A stretch of DNA of 64,000 nucleotides from Blakeslea trispora (GCA_025331445.1 JAIWNE010000011.1:1-64000); one strand, 5' to 3'; positions 35,297 to 46,131 are shown, numbered from the stretch's first letter. Made by a program: numbers and translations. The notes: generated by a model not told the origin, from the letters alone.

Positions 35297-35884
35297 TGCC
35301 CAAATGCCAGCATCTGTAAAGAATCAAACACTGCTGCAAGAGAAATAGAATCAAAGTGTTCATGGTTAAATAGTAAGAGAAAGAACTAAAAAGAATTGAC
35401 ATGTCACCAAAAGTATAAACAGCCATAATATGATGTACTTTTCGGAAATACTTCATTTTCTTTTCACAAAATTGGTTTGTATGATAGAACCGTTCATGTT
35501 ATCCTCAATTCTCTTGTGAGCTACGAGCAATTTTTACGTCTTGTCAACTCATGAGGCTTAAGACTTATGGTCTGTTTGGTATATGACAAATGAAAACTAA
35601 ATTGCATTAAACTTTGACAATTCCCATCAATGATCTATCTTGGTTTTGCTTTCTTTTTCTTCAACATGACTACTTCTCTCATCATTGCATCAGCATTTTT
35701 CCTTTCCTATTAAAGCCCATGATATTCAAAAATAGAACACATATTGTAAAAAAGCACTGGAAAAAGGAGAATGGGTAATTACAAAGAACGCCCTTTCTTA
35801 AAACAAAATGTATTAATTTAAAAACACAAGCAGATTAATGGGTAGGCAAACAGGTCAGACAGATAGATGTAAAGAGAAACGAAT

Positions 35885-37915
35885 CTATAGGTCAGAGCTC
35901 ATATAATGAGAAATTGCTTTCTTGATCTGAAGTAAATAAGGCGCTTGAGAAGGAAAAGCATAATTAGTAGTCTCGCCGATACAATGCAACTTGTCATAGA
36001 CAACACCCGACAATGTAGCTAAATTGTCTTCAGCTCTCTTTCTTATGGGTATATTTGCCGAAGTAGCTAACAATCTGAGGACATCTACACATAACGTCAC
36101 CCAGTGAAGTTCGATTGTGCAAGGTGACACAACATTGATGACCTTAAAGATCTTTGTCAGTGCATCTGAGCAGATAGATACAATGATAAGTGCACGATCG
36201 CCATCAATGCGACCGAATGCAGCACCAGTCAAGTCTGTTTCCTGAGGCTCCTCCATCAGTTTGGTGTGTAACATAATCCAGTAAAGATAGTAGTTTATGT
36301 TGCAACGCAAGATGCAAGGATCAGTACATGCTTCTACTGTAGCAGGGTCAATGAGTCGGTATGGGCCGTGACCTAGTCTGACTCGTGGTGGGGATGTTTC
36401 CCAAAGCTCTAGCAAGATCTTCTCCAAGTGTCGGATGGTATGAGAAGGGATTCGTTCGACAATACCGGCCATCAACAGGGTAGCACCTCTCTCACTTTCA
36501 GTAAATCCAGATCCAATACAAACAATTAGACGGCCTACACTTTGAAAAGCGAGTACAGCGTTCACCAGTCGATCGTCCATCGATTCACATGGTAAGACAG
36601 TTGGTAGTCCAACACCCATATGTTGTGTAACATGCGAAAAATCTTTCGCATTATCATAAATCATATGTAATGTAAACTCAATATAACGAGACAGATAATA
36701 AAGGCGCTTATAGCATTCTGCCTTAATCATGTCTTCTGTTGTCTTTATGTTACTCTTTTTTAAATAAGTGGGGCCTAATTGAATCATCATCTGCCAGCAA
36801 ATACTTGATTGAAATCGACCTTCTACATTTTTCAAGGCATGGAGACTGCTGAAGATTAAGATATAAAGTGCGATACAAGTTTCCAAAGCTGGCTCGGATT
36901 CAAACAAAGTTTCTTCAAGCATTCGCTTTGCTCTTGACCGACAAGCATCTGCAAACTGAGCTCGTGTAAATGGAAATCCAGACATGTCAACATGAATACA
37001 GGGCGAATGAGCAACCATGGAAACAATGGTGGTAGCCATAAGTGAGTTAGGATCTTCACAGAGAATGGGGTAATAATACGAGTGTATTAAGAATGGGTTG
37101 ACAAGACCATAGCAGTTGAAGTAGATACGAATCATAGCCAGCTTGAGTGACCGTATTTGTTGTTCCATACTGTTTCCAAGCCCGGCCAGCGGAAGCTCAA
37201 GAGAGATATCTGAATCCTGTATACTACGAGATGAACTCGTTGCTGAAAACAAAGGCCGAAACATGCCTTCGTATTTTAAGGATTGAAACGTTAATGGTAC
37301 GATCTGCCTTCCATCGAGTTCGGAAATAGAATGGCTAATAGATAATTTGCTTTCTTTGATGAACACGTTGAATGCTTCTTCTAAAAAGCTAGCTAAATCT
37401 GTCATGGATCGAATGTTCGATTGTAGTTGAATACCATGTCGACTGTTGGAAATAGTTAAAGCCCATTGTGTTTGACTCGAAGAAGGTAATGTCCTTATGT
37501 GACAATTGTCATTGCTGGTAGGCCTAGATTGATTGCGTGCTGTCATTTTTAGCTGCGATAGTTCAAATTGAATATTCTCGGTTTCTTCTTCGAGAAGCCA
37601 AATGGTTTCATAAAGCTTGTTTCGTTTAGACGAAGAAATAGCTGGCTTGTATGAACGATCAGGTTTTTCAGTCACTATGAAGATGCAGTCGAGATCGAGT
37701 TTGTGACATCGCTCACAGATCAAGTTGTCAAAGTTGACACATTTGCGTCTGTGCATGCGGCAGTTTTCGCCTACATTAATAGGTTGCAAAAAAAAAAGGA
37801 GAAAAAGAGAGGTTTCTCTTTTGTTAGAAAAAGGGAAAACAATACAGCTGCACTTTATTTTAGTCAATTTACATGGCTTATTTCTTTTAGGACGTATCCT
37901 CGATGGCTCTTTCAT
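35885..37915 (-). CDS. Zn(II)2Cys6 fungal-specific transcription factor, 642 aa
   Basis: Exon 1 (37915-37873) and exon 2 (37770-35885) join so that the first zinc Cys codon is split by the intron. The spliced N-terminus reads KRNKPCENCRMHRRKC then CERCHKLDLDC, giving Cys-x2-Cys-x6-Cys...Cys-x2-Cys-x6-Cys. The unspliced open frame lacks this motif, which supports the 102-bp intron. A coiled-coil-like segment follows (LEEETENIQFELSQLK, about residues 85-105). Next is the fungal_trans middle-homology region, with features such as HPCIHVDMSGFPF-like AHSPCIHVDMSGFPF, YYLSRYIEFTLHMIYDNAKD and the C-terminal helices to the stop. Such factors bind CGG-triplet DNA and regulate metabolism or development; the target is unknown. 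Confidence 0.88.
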   Translation of the reverse strand: MKEPSRIRPKRNKPCKLTKIKCSCIVFPFSNKRETSLFLLFFLQPINVGENCRMHRRKCVNFDNLICERCHKLDLDCIFIVTEKPDRSYKPAISSSKRNKLYETIWLLEEETENIQFELSQLKMTARNQSRPTSNDNCHIRTLPSSSQTQWALTISNSRHGIQLQSNIRSMTDLASFLEEAFNVFIKESKLSISHSISELDGRQIVPLTFQSLKYEGMFRPLFSATSSSRSIQDSDISLELPLAGLGNSMEQQIRSLKLAMIRIYFNCYGLVNPFLIHSYYYPILCEDPNSLMATTIVSMVAHSPCIHVDMSGFPFTRAQFADACRSRAKRMLEETLFESEPALETCIALYILIFSSLHALKNVEGRFQSSICWQMMIQLGPTYLKKSNIKTTEDMIKAECYKRLYYLSRYIEFTLHMIYDNAKDFSHVTQHMGVGLPTVLPCESMDDRLVNAVLAFQSVGRLIVCIGSGFTESERGATLLMAGIVERIPSHTIRHLEKILLELWETSPPRVRLGHGPYRLIDPATVEACTDPCILRCNINYYLYWIMLHTKLMEEPQETDLTGAAFGRIDGDRALIIVSICSDALTKIFKVINVVSPCTIELHWVTLCVDVLRLLATSANIPIRKRAEDNLATLSGVVYDKLHCIGETTNYAFPSQAPYLLQIKKAISHYMSSDL

Positions 37916-38567
37916 AAAGTTGAGATGACCGAATAGAAGGAAAAGAAGAGATTCAAAGAAAACCTCGTTTCAGCTGTCTTTTTCAAAAAATAGAAAGACA
38001 AGTAGTACAAGTTCTCACAAAGAATTCATACAATGCGATTAAAAACTCAGTTAAACAACTTTGACTTTTAATAAATTTAAATGGAGAAAGAGGAAAGGGA
38101 CGAAACCCTATTCAAGCCTATATTACCCTTGTTCCATTCAAACATAACATAAGAAAAGGTGTGTCATAACGCCTGATTTCGTTTCGTTTACCGTTCACTT
38201 CTGTGTCTCTATGTTTTCTCGTTATATTGAAATAGCTGACCAATATAAGATGAGAAAGATATTGAGTATTAAGTATGCTAAACAGGAACTGAATGTCGTA
38301 ACAGTAACAAAATGAGGCTAATCTAAACAGCCTTCTTTTTATAAGAGGATGTTTGGTTTTAGTCACTATATCATGACCCTCCTTCATGTCTCCGCCTGGT
38401 CGGAAAAATAAATATTGTACACCATTTCTGGAAATAAATTGAAAAATTTATACTGAATCTGCGAATTGGCACTGGAACGACTGTACTTTGAAAAGAATTT
38501 CAAAAAGGAAATTCACTGCTTAAAATTCTTTTCCGACATTAATTTTTTTTTGAGTCTGGGACGAGTC

Positions 38568-38813
38568 TCAAGGTTGAGATACTGCACTTACAAGAATTGA
38601 ACACTCGAAAATTATAAACTGCTTAATAGGGTTGAGCTCAAGAAAATATGGCAGAAGGTACACGTATCGATATCCCCAGTTGGCAACTAGCTGTTTTGTC
38701 AGATCTAAGACGTGTATATGAGCAATATCCATAATAAGATCAGGATACTTTTGCGGGTAAACCGCTTTGGCGTGCCGCTTCTCGCAATCATTTGATTTGT
38801 TGAATTCATTCAA
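38568..38813 (-). pseudogene. Tc1/mariner-type DDE transposase relic
   Basis: An 81-codon fragment contains ANWGYRYVYLLPYFLELNPIKQF, matching the 'YLPPYSPELNPIEQFW' signature around the third catalytic acid of Tc1/mariner/IS630 transposases, with degenerated positions. The rest of the transposase is not recognisable. Its flanks to 38,540 contain a GAGTCTGGGACGAGTCTCAA sequence that could be part of an element end. Confidence 0.65.
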
Positions 38814-39154
38814 TACTTTGAATCAATGATTTTTGGTTGCATTTCATAAGTTAAATCTTCTGGTCAGCAACTTGCAGCGATTCCTTCTGTATCTGACCTT
38901 CTACTGAAATGAACCAATACGAAAGTTCTTTTGAGAATGGACAAATTTTCAAGCTATTGGAGCTGAATTCAATTGTCTGTTTGTATTATGAGAAATACAT
39001 TCATGAATACAAATGATACTGATAGGTTGTAATACTGGTTAAAAGAAAGAAGAAAGACAAGAGAAAATCGAAAAGAATAGCTATAAGCTTCAAGGTGACT
39101 CAAAAGCATTTGTTATTTGGCAGTTTTACTTACTTTAAGGACTCACTTTTTTGA

Positions 39155-39540
39155 TGATTCCAGAAGGTATTCGATGTATCACTTGTGTTTAAATTTGTCA
39201 TGGCCAAAGCATGAACTGTGTTAATCTGTCTTCTCCTACTTAGTGTAACACAATGTTTTCCATTCACATGCTAAAGTACTAAAGACAGAGGCTTGTTACC
39301 TGTTTTAAACAATGTGTCATTATGTTGAGACAAAATAGGAAGGAGTATATGGACTTCACTAGTACTCACACATCGATTGCTATATCAAAAGTACACGGAG
39401 TAATTTGGGCGCACTCAAGGGCATCAAGCCAGTGAAATTTGCTAATAGGAGTGTTGACATCAAAGCATGTCTTAGTGGTGTCAAAGTAGATTCTTTCCAT
39501 ACAACCATCCAAGTCATATGCATTGTCGACAATTTCCTTG
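39155..39540 (-). repeat. Dispersed repeat R1, copy 3 (diverged)
   Basis: Starts with CCAGAAGGTATTCGATGTATCACTT and contains the same ordered blocks as the copies at 20.3 kb and 42.0 kb. Its minus-strand translation is the best preserved (VDNAYDLDG, YFDTTKTCFDVNTPI, FHWLDALECAQIT). It ends directly at MITE copy A. Confidence 0.6.
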
Positions 39541-39542
39541 TA

Positions 39543-39700
39543 CAGTAGTTGCTCTATTTAAAGGTAGCCACAAATCTTGAAAATGTCACCCTTAAATAGA
39601 GAATACTCTTAATTAGAATTGGCTTTAAAACTTGTATTAATTTATACTTTTCAGAAACCCAACCTTAAATAGAGAACACCCTTAAATGGAGCAACTACTG
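39543..39700 (+). repeat. MITE copy A, 158 bp, TA target-site duplication
   Basis: Ends are inverted: CAGTAGTTGCTCTATTTAA at the left and TTAAATGGAGCAACTACTG at the right, bounded by TA on both sides (39541-39542, 39701-39702). Internal AAATAGAGAA/CCCTTAAAT repeats make it strongly self-complementary. TA duplication with CAGT termini indicates mobilisation by a Tc1/mariner-type transposase. Confidence 0.85.
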
Positions 39701-39702
39701 TA

Positions 39703-40690
39703 CTAATTGAACTGATCCAATAGTCAAAGTATGCAAAAAATTTTAGGTTACTTACAATATCTTCTTTTTTTTTAGCCTGTATAATTGACTTAGGCATTTT
39801 GATGTAAAACTTGAATAATATTACAAAGCAACTGTACCAGTGACTTTGTCACATAGCTTTTTTGTTGAACAGTGTGTATGAAGTACAAGTCAACTTTTGC
39901 GCAAGGAACGTAGGAGGAATTGTTTTCCGAAAAGACTTACCACTACCACTTGCGAAAATATTAAGTAGTTCATCATTGCTGCTTTCCTACTTATACCATA
40001 CAGTTCTTTAAAGTTGACAGAGTGCCCATCTATAGCTCTTATCTCTTTTTCGATCAAGCTGACAGCGTGCAACGGGAATTACTACAAACTGTTTTGATGG
40101 TTGTTCTCTGCTGGTAACAAAATTCAAACTTAGCACTCTTCGCTTCATAGGTAGAATTAAGAACAGCGTATTCAGGAAATCTAAGCTTATCAACTTCATT
40201 TTTCTTGATAAAGAATATCCCACCAACAATCTTGTTTTCGTCTACCTCAAAGTGAACATTGCAGCCTTTGTTTTTAAAATCCTTACCTTTATCAGGACGA
40301 AATAAATCTTATGATGGACTTTGTCTACAGCGTCTGGTCTTGTCGAACTTTTGATAATGCTGCTGACCGTGAGAGGAGATCTTAGCCGGAACGAATGTAT
40401 TCCACTAGGATGCTTTTTATATTGGCGGCGACATTCACTTATCTACTTCAGAACTATACTGAATGATTAAGAAACATAATAAGTTAAAAAAGAAGTTTGA
40501 ACATGACTTATCAAACTGGCACTGCAATTCGCTGGACACTGAAAACACAGCTTCAACGGATAATTAATGCGGTTGCCTATGATATTCAATTGAATCAGAA
40601 ACTGAGAGAAAGAGTTCTATCTGAAGCAAACAACTATCTACCTGTCATTCTTCGGTCTGGGCATTACATTGTTCTATACAAGATATTACC
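39703..40690. other. Degenerate coding-like fragments, family unknown
   Basis: Minus-strand frames read IVGGIFFIKKNEVDKLRFPE, AKFEFCYQQRTTIKT and, further on, RAIDGHSVNFKELYGISRKA with several frame changes. They look like a decayed protein gene. A plus-strand ORF at 40497-40703 begins TYQTGTAIRWTLKTQLQRII. Their relation to the adjacent Fanzor-like relic is unclear. Confidence 0.35.
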
Positions 40691-40697
40691 TTCTTCA

Positions 40698-41829
40698 TCA
40701 TAATACTACTATGGAACGAGATTCAGGCCTGTTACCGCCAACACCTCTAGAACAATGCTTTTTCTTATAGTCACAGGCGTTCATAGGAGTACGAATAACA
40801 TTAAGCCGTTGGTGGCAATGACTGCATGTAACACTCGTGGGGAACTCATCGACTGTCAGAACAATGAAGTGTTGCGCAATCTTTATTTTGGATGGCTTTG
40901 ACAGTAATAGGAGTTTTTCCGCGATAGGTGCTACAGATGCTAGCATCTCCGTACGCAACAATGGTTCTTCTGTTATCTTCATGTTTCTTTTACCACTTGC
41001 TGGTGATGAATGAGCTAATTTGAAATCTTCGTCAACCTTTGTTGTTCCAAGTACCACTTGAGCAATATGATTTTCAACCATTTCTCAATTTGAGCAAGCA
41101 TGTCCTTTAGTTTCTCTATGGTTTCAGTTTTTCATTAATATATTTACACTATCAAAACAAAAGAAAAAAGATCCAAATGAAGTCATTCAATATCTACATA
41201 TGCAATAATTACAGCCTTAACAACAAACTTGTCCGTTATGTGTGATGTCAATCGAATGCAAGAATTCCATTACGTCTTGTTTTATGCATGTGTTTCTTGT
41301 CCACAGAGGGTCATAGGATGCCTGAATATTTGAGCAGCTGCGATTCTTCAGCTCTTTCTGACGGATCCAGTTCATCCCCGAGCGAATCTCCTAAGAAGTA
41401 TTGGAATAATTAAAAGAGTTTTGCCTGGTGGTCTGCTTGTTAGTGAGTACTGAGAATCACAATCGATAGCATATGCAATGAGTAATTGAAATCAATTAAC
41501 GAATGAAAAAAATGGGGGGAGGAGTACTTACCAGGATCAATTCCTATGATTCGATCATCCTCGGTAATTTCAACAGACTCTTTGTATATTGGATACAGAC
41601 CTTTGGTACGATTAGTGAAATCTAACCTTCTTCCTTGTCTCACCAAACCTTTCATTCCTTGGGGCACAAGTTCTACAGAAGCCTTTTCGAAAAAGATACT
41701 AATCATGTGGCCGTCAGTTTCATACCAAAGTCTAGGGAAAAGGTTGGTGGGTTGGCAAGCACACGTCTTTTTAGTGTTTGAATATCAAAGAGTGCGTTCC
41801 ATAAACCAGTGTTGTTTTGATGACCAACA
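40698..41829 (-). pseudogene. Decayed Fanzor/TnpB-like nuclease gene (RuvC-I to zinc ribbon)
   Basis: Leftward reading: GLWNALFDIQTLKRRVLANP and FSLDFGMKLTAT (near 41,800-41,710); after a frame break, VRQGRRLDFTNRTKGLYPI and ITEDDRIIGIDPGKY, the RuvC-I motif with its Asp. A GTAAGTACT donor-like site follows, then MNWIRQKELKNRSCSNIQAS (about 41,380-41,320). Last comes a segment with TVDEFPTSVTCSHCHQRL, the zinc-ribbon first half preceded by DEF-TS, and CDYKKKH. The second zinc half and RuvC-III are lost. The order matches Fanzor proteins. Frameshifts and missing C-terminus mean it is inactive. MITE B lies immediately upstream, and repeat R1 beyond it. Confidence 0.7.
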
Positions 41830-41831
41830 TA

Positions 41832-41987
41832 CAGTAGTCGCTCCATTTAAGGGTGTTCTAACTAAGGGTATTCTTTATATAAGGATGGGTTTTTGAAAAG
41901 AATTAATCAGTATGATCTCTAAAGCCAATTCTATTTAAGGGTGCGATTTTCAAGATTTTTGGCTACCCTTAAATAGAGCAACTACTG
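41832..41987 (-). repeat. MITE copy B, 156 bp, inverted relative to copy A
   Basis: Its reverse complement aligns end-to-end with copy A, sharing CAGTAGTTGCTCTATTTAAG, TCTTGAAAAT, CCCTTAAATAGA and TTAAATGGAGC blocks. The left flank is TA (41830-41831) and the right flank CA, probably a mutated TA. It sits at the 5' edge of the Fanzor-like relic. Confidence 0.82.
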
Positions 41988-42029
41988 CATTTGCTTGAAT
42001 GAATTTCCTATTTAAATAACAAGTGATGT

Positions 42030-42541
42030 TTCCAGAAGGCTCTTGACGTATCACTTCTGTTTAAATGTTCCGTGGCCTTAGCACCAGCTGCATTGACTAT
42101 GTGGCTAAATAGGCTCGATTGATCTTCTCATGCTTAGTGTAACTCAATTGTTACTGTTAGAGGCTGAAGTAAACAAAGGCGAATATTTTTTTATCTATTG
42201 TACACAATTTATAATTGTGTCGAGAAAATAGAAAGAAATACATAGGAATCATCAGCATACACAGCAATTTAGTGCACCAAAAGAACATCAATCAGTCTTG
42301 GCACGCTCAGGAACATTGAGCCAATGAGGTTCGCCGACAAGAGTATCAAAACAAGTCTTAGTACTGTCTGCTTCTATAATGTCAAGGTAGAGTCCTTTCT
42401 CTATAATCATCTGAATCGTAATCAAAACCAGCAGCATGAGCTGTATAAACAAATCAGCTACACATTTACAGATAAATTTTTATATAGCCTTTTGTGTGAC
42501 ATGGCTAACTTGCATGTTTTTGCTGATACTAAAGTCTCGCC
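42030..42541 (-). repeat. Dispersed repeat R1, copy 2 (diverged)
   Basis: Starts CCAGAAGGCTCTTGACGTATC and matches copy 1 block by block at perhaps three-quarters identity by eye. Minus-strand reading retains IEKGLYLDIIEADSTKTCFD with several later stops. Confidence 0.6.
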
Positions 42542-43095
42542 CCTATTCTCCCTTTTACTGCAGAATAATGAATAATAATCACGGTAAATTATCTATGCCA
42601 ACTTCTTTCTTTATTCGTGCTAATAATGAGGAGTTGGTCTTTTTGTATTGTCAAACAAAGAACCAGGGCGGTCATTAGATAGAACAAGGCCCAGACCAAT
42701 CCACACAAAAAAACAAACAAACAATCAATATATTAGCCAATGAGGACAAATGATCAGTAATGTGGTCAATTTACTTTACGTAAACCAAGAAAAAAATGGA
42801 TATATTACACACAAAGGTAACAAGGCTGTTCACTGGACTATGAGATGTCTGCTGATGCTTGTTTAGATGAATACACACGCGCTTTCTTGCTGTTTAGATG
42901 ACATGCAGAAAAGAGATTGTTTGGAAAAAAGGCATATTTTTTGTCATGATTGTTGTCGCGTATCTATACTGATCAAATCAAACAGGCTTTTTTTTTTTTT
43001 TTATTTATTTGTTCTTTTCTTGAAGACGTGATAAGTCCTCCATTCAAGAGCTAAAAAGATATCTGAGAAACAGAAAGATTAAAGCAACGTTTACA
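42542..43095. repeat. Dispersed repeat R2, copy 2
   Basis: Near-identical to 20,898-21,446 (about five mismatches; T-run longer by 5 bp near 42,990). Both copies immediately follow an R1 copy, but R1 is much more diverged than R2, suggesting recent gene conversion or recent movement of R2 alone. Confidence 0.85.
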
Positions 43096-43462
43096 CTTTA
43101 GGCTTTCCAAGTTTGGGGGCAATGTTTTTTCGAAAGCGACTGCAAAAAAACGACACGCCAGAGTGGCATGCCAAAAACATGGATTCGAAAATGTAAGTGC
43201 AAACATCTCAGCATGAATGTCTACAGACTTACTTTGATCTTATTTATAAGTTAAAAAAGGCCAAGTAGCGAAAGTCTGGGACACTTTCGTAAGTTTCTAG
43301 AATTCTAACATGTGTTTTTGTGCTGACTTTTGTTTGCATAGGTTGTGTTTAAAAAGCCTTCTGCTGTCAAGTGCAGCCACAACAATGCTAATGTACTCTA
43401 AGTGTAAGTATTGACTATCTATCTATTCCAGAAGAGAAATGAATAACTAAATGTCAATGTAG

Positions 43463-43828
43463 ACTTCAAGGCTTCAATCTATATAATCAAAAAGAAGGCC
43501 AATTTGCCTTTGAAGATTATGATGTGGGGAAGGCAATGAGCAAATTTGCCTATGAGTTCATGGCCTATTTCCAGCAGCATTGCAATAGCATGAGTCGCTT
43601 TCGCGACGATATGAACAGATGGCTGTAAGTGTTGAGCCATTCTCCTTTCTAGCTGTCACTAACATCAGTCTTTTAGTGCCATCCATGGTGTCTTGAAGCT
43701 GAATAAATGCATTGATACTGATCTTGCTGGTGTCTTCTATGCCGAAAAAATGGAGAGACTCTACAGACACTTCAGAATTGAAGTATTTGGCAAGCCTGCT
43801 CAAAGTCCAAATATTAGACTTAATTTCC
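43463..43828 (+). CDS. Unidentified two-exon coding segment, probably part of a larger gene or relic
   Basis: Exons 43463-43624 and 43677-43828 join in frame across a 52-bp GTAAGT...TTTTAG intron. They read LQGFNLYNQKEGQFAFEDYD, KFAYEFMAYFQQHCN, SRFRDDMNRWLAIHGVLKLN, then CIDTDLAGVFYAEKMERLYR and HFRIEVFGK. Composition is clearly protein-like (aromatic and charged, helical). Upstream there is exon-like sequence (about 43,120-43,190, ending at ATGTAAGTG) and downstream a GTATGT donor at 43829. The complete structure could not be resolved, and no start or stop codon can be assigned. Function is unknown. Confidence 0.45.
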
Positions 43829-44547
43829 GTATGTCATTTGTTCTTAAGATGTCTTGATTGGTGGCTGAGTCATGTTACCATTCTAATGTGTCCTAATTTT
43901 CCTGACTGGTTACACATTGCAAGACTGCTTAGAACAACCTTTTAAAAAAAATAATTAGATGTGACTGCGTTCATGTGAAAATATAAATTGAGAAAATTTT
44001 TTCTTCACCTTTTTCTACATTTTTTTAACAGGAAGAAAGCGCGTAAGTTGAGGAGTATCCGGTATACAATGGTGGTTTTTCTTTATCGGCATGCACAGCT
44101 TGATTCTTGACCAAGATATAGTTGTGCCGGAAAGCTGATGTAAGAATTGCCTGCCATTCCACCAGATTTGTTCTCTTTCTCGAACGAGGGAGTCGGTTGC
44201 CCATTGCAATTGGTAAGCTACTCAATATAACTAGCAAACCATATGTGCGATAAGATATGGTATGAGTTTTTATGACATGATGAAAAAATTACAACATCAA
44301 AATACAGGAAGAGCCGTCTTAGAGCTCTCGTCAATGATCAAAGAATGTATCGGGCGTGTGGCTTATGCCGAGTGATGTTTAAAGAAAGACTGAAGTTGTA
44401 TCTTGTCATATCATTTTTTATCGCACCGCTCCTTATATATATCAGTTATCTAACTTTTTTTCACTAGTTTTTTCCTCCAAGAAGACTTATTAGTTGTGTT
44501 GTTACTTTACTTTAGATATAATATTAAATAAAAGCTACAAATAAATT
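43829..44547. other. Flank between the unidentified segment and alpha-tubulin
   Basis: Possible further exon-like fragments (for example KSRLRALVNDQRMYRACGLC near 44,310-44,370, plus strand) but no firm model. The 3' end of the tubulin gene lies just beyond. Confidence 0.35.
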
Positions 44548-46131
44548 CTAAAACTCTTCCATGTCAGACTCATTGAGAGAATCAGCTCCGACTTCTTCAT
44601 AATCTTTTTCCAAAGCGGCTAAATCTTCACGAGCCTCAGAAAATTCACCTTCTTCCATACCTTCACCTACATACCAATGTACAAAAGCACGCTTGGCATA
44701 CATCAGGTCAAACTTATGATCCAAGCGAGCCCAGGCCTCAGAGATGGCAGTTGTGCTTGAGAGCATACATACAGCACGTTGAACTTCAGCCATATCACTA
44801 CCAGGAACAACTGTAGGGCGCTGATGATTGATACCCACTTTAAAGCCGGTAGGACACCAATCAACAAACTGAATTGTACGCTTTGTCCGGATAGTTGAAA
44901 TGGCAGCGTTGGTGTCTTTGGGAACAACATCACCACGATATAGTAAACAGCAAGCCATGTATTTACCGTTACGAGGGTCACATTTGACCATTTGATTGTT
45001 GGCTTCAAAGCAAGAAGATGTGATTTCAGGCACTGAATGCTGCTCATGGTAAGCCTTAGCAGAGGAGATAATAGGTGCATATGTAACCAAGGGGAAATGG
45101 ATACGGGGATAAGGAACCAAGTTAGTTTGGAATTCGTTCAAATCAACATTGAGAGAACCATCAAAGCGTAAAGAAGCAGTGATAGAGGAAACGACCTGAG
45201 CAATGAGTCGATTCAAGTTGGCATAAGTAGGCTGTGATATATCTAAATTGCGACGGCAAATGTCATAAATGGCTTCATTGTCTACTAAGAAAGATACGTC
45301 GGAATGTTCTAGTGTGGTATGTGTAGTAAGGACTGAATTGTAAGGTTCAACAACAGAAGTAGCAAGTTGAGGAGCAGGATAGATTGAAAACTCCAGCTTG
45401 GATTTTTTGCCATAATCAACAGAAAGACGTTCCATCAAAAGAGCACCAAAACCAGAACCGGTACCACCACCAAATGAATGGAAAACGAGGAAACCTTGAA
45501 GACCAGAACAATTATCTGCAAGCTTACGAATGCGATCCAACACTTTGTCAATCATCTCTTTACCAACTGTGTAATGGCCACGGGCATAGTTGTTTGCAGC
45601 GTCTTCTTTTCCGCTGATCAGTTGCTCTATTTTATTTAAGGTTCATGAATAAGAATTAAAGTTCAGGCACTTCAAAAAAGGTTTTACCAGGATGAAACAG
45701 TTCACGGTAAATGCCAGTGCGAGTTTCGTCTATCACAGATGGTTCCAAATCGACCATAACAGTGCGAGGTACATGCCTTCCTCTTTCTGTCTCTGAAAAG
45801 AAAGTCTCAAACCTATAAAATTGAAGGTTTTCTTTTAGAGCCACTCAGATACTCTTAAAGCCTAAACACTTACGAACGATCATTGATGTGTGTTCCTTGA
45901 ACGAAATGACCATTAGGCTGAATTCCATGTTCGTGGCAATACTAAAAGAAAAATCAGAGTTTGCTCTCCAGCATTGTCTATAACCACTAAGGTTACATAC
46001 CAACTCCCAGCAAGCATTACCGATTTGAACACCTGCTTGGCCTATGCTCATTGTATGAGAAGCTGAGTCTTTATTTATTGCTTTTATACAATCTGATTTT
46101 TACCAACATGAAGTGAGATAATTTCTCTCAT
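44548..46131 (-). CDS. Alpha-tubulin, 446 aa
   Basis: Five exons (46131-46104, 46041-46001, 45941-45874, 45812-45688, 45626-44548) give 446 residues with every junction in frame. It starts [20 protein letters not shown] and carries the tubulin signature [44 protein letters not shown] and [16 protein letters not shown]. It polymerises with beta-tubulin into microtubules and binds GTP at the non-exchangeable site. The acidic tail ends in Phe (ESDMEEF), the usual aromatic terminus. The segment corresponding to the luminal loop ([17 protein letters not shown]) lacks the acetylatable Lys40. Four introns are packed into the first 90 codons, including a 28-nt first exon, as often seen in fungal tubulins. 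A divergent isotype is possible. Confidence 0.95.

Noticed and set aside
38118..38387. 89-codon minus-strand ORF upstream of the Zn2Cys6 gene
   Set aside because: No motif, unusual composition and no splice partner; probably chance.
20898..43095. R2 copies as LTRs of one retrotransposon
   Set aside because: They are about 21 kb apart with host genes between them, lack TG...CA ends and obvious target duplications, and no gag-pol was found.
45621..45640. CAGTTGCTCTATTTTATTTAAG near the tubulin exon 5 acceptor resembles the MITE terminus
   Set aside because: Only a short chance match; no second end or TA duplication, and it is part of a functional intron/exon junction.
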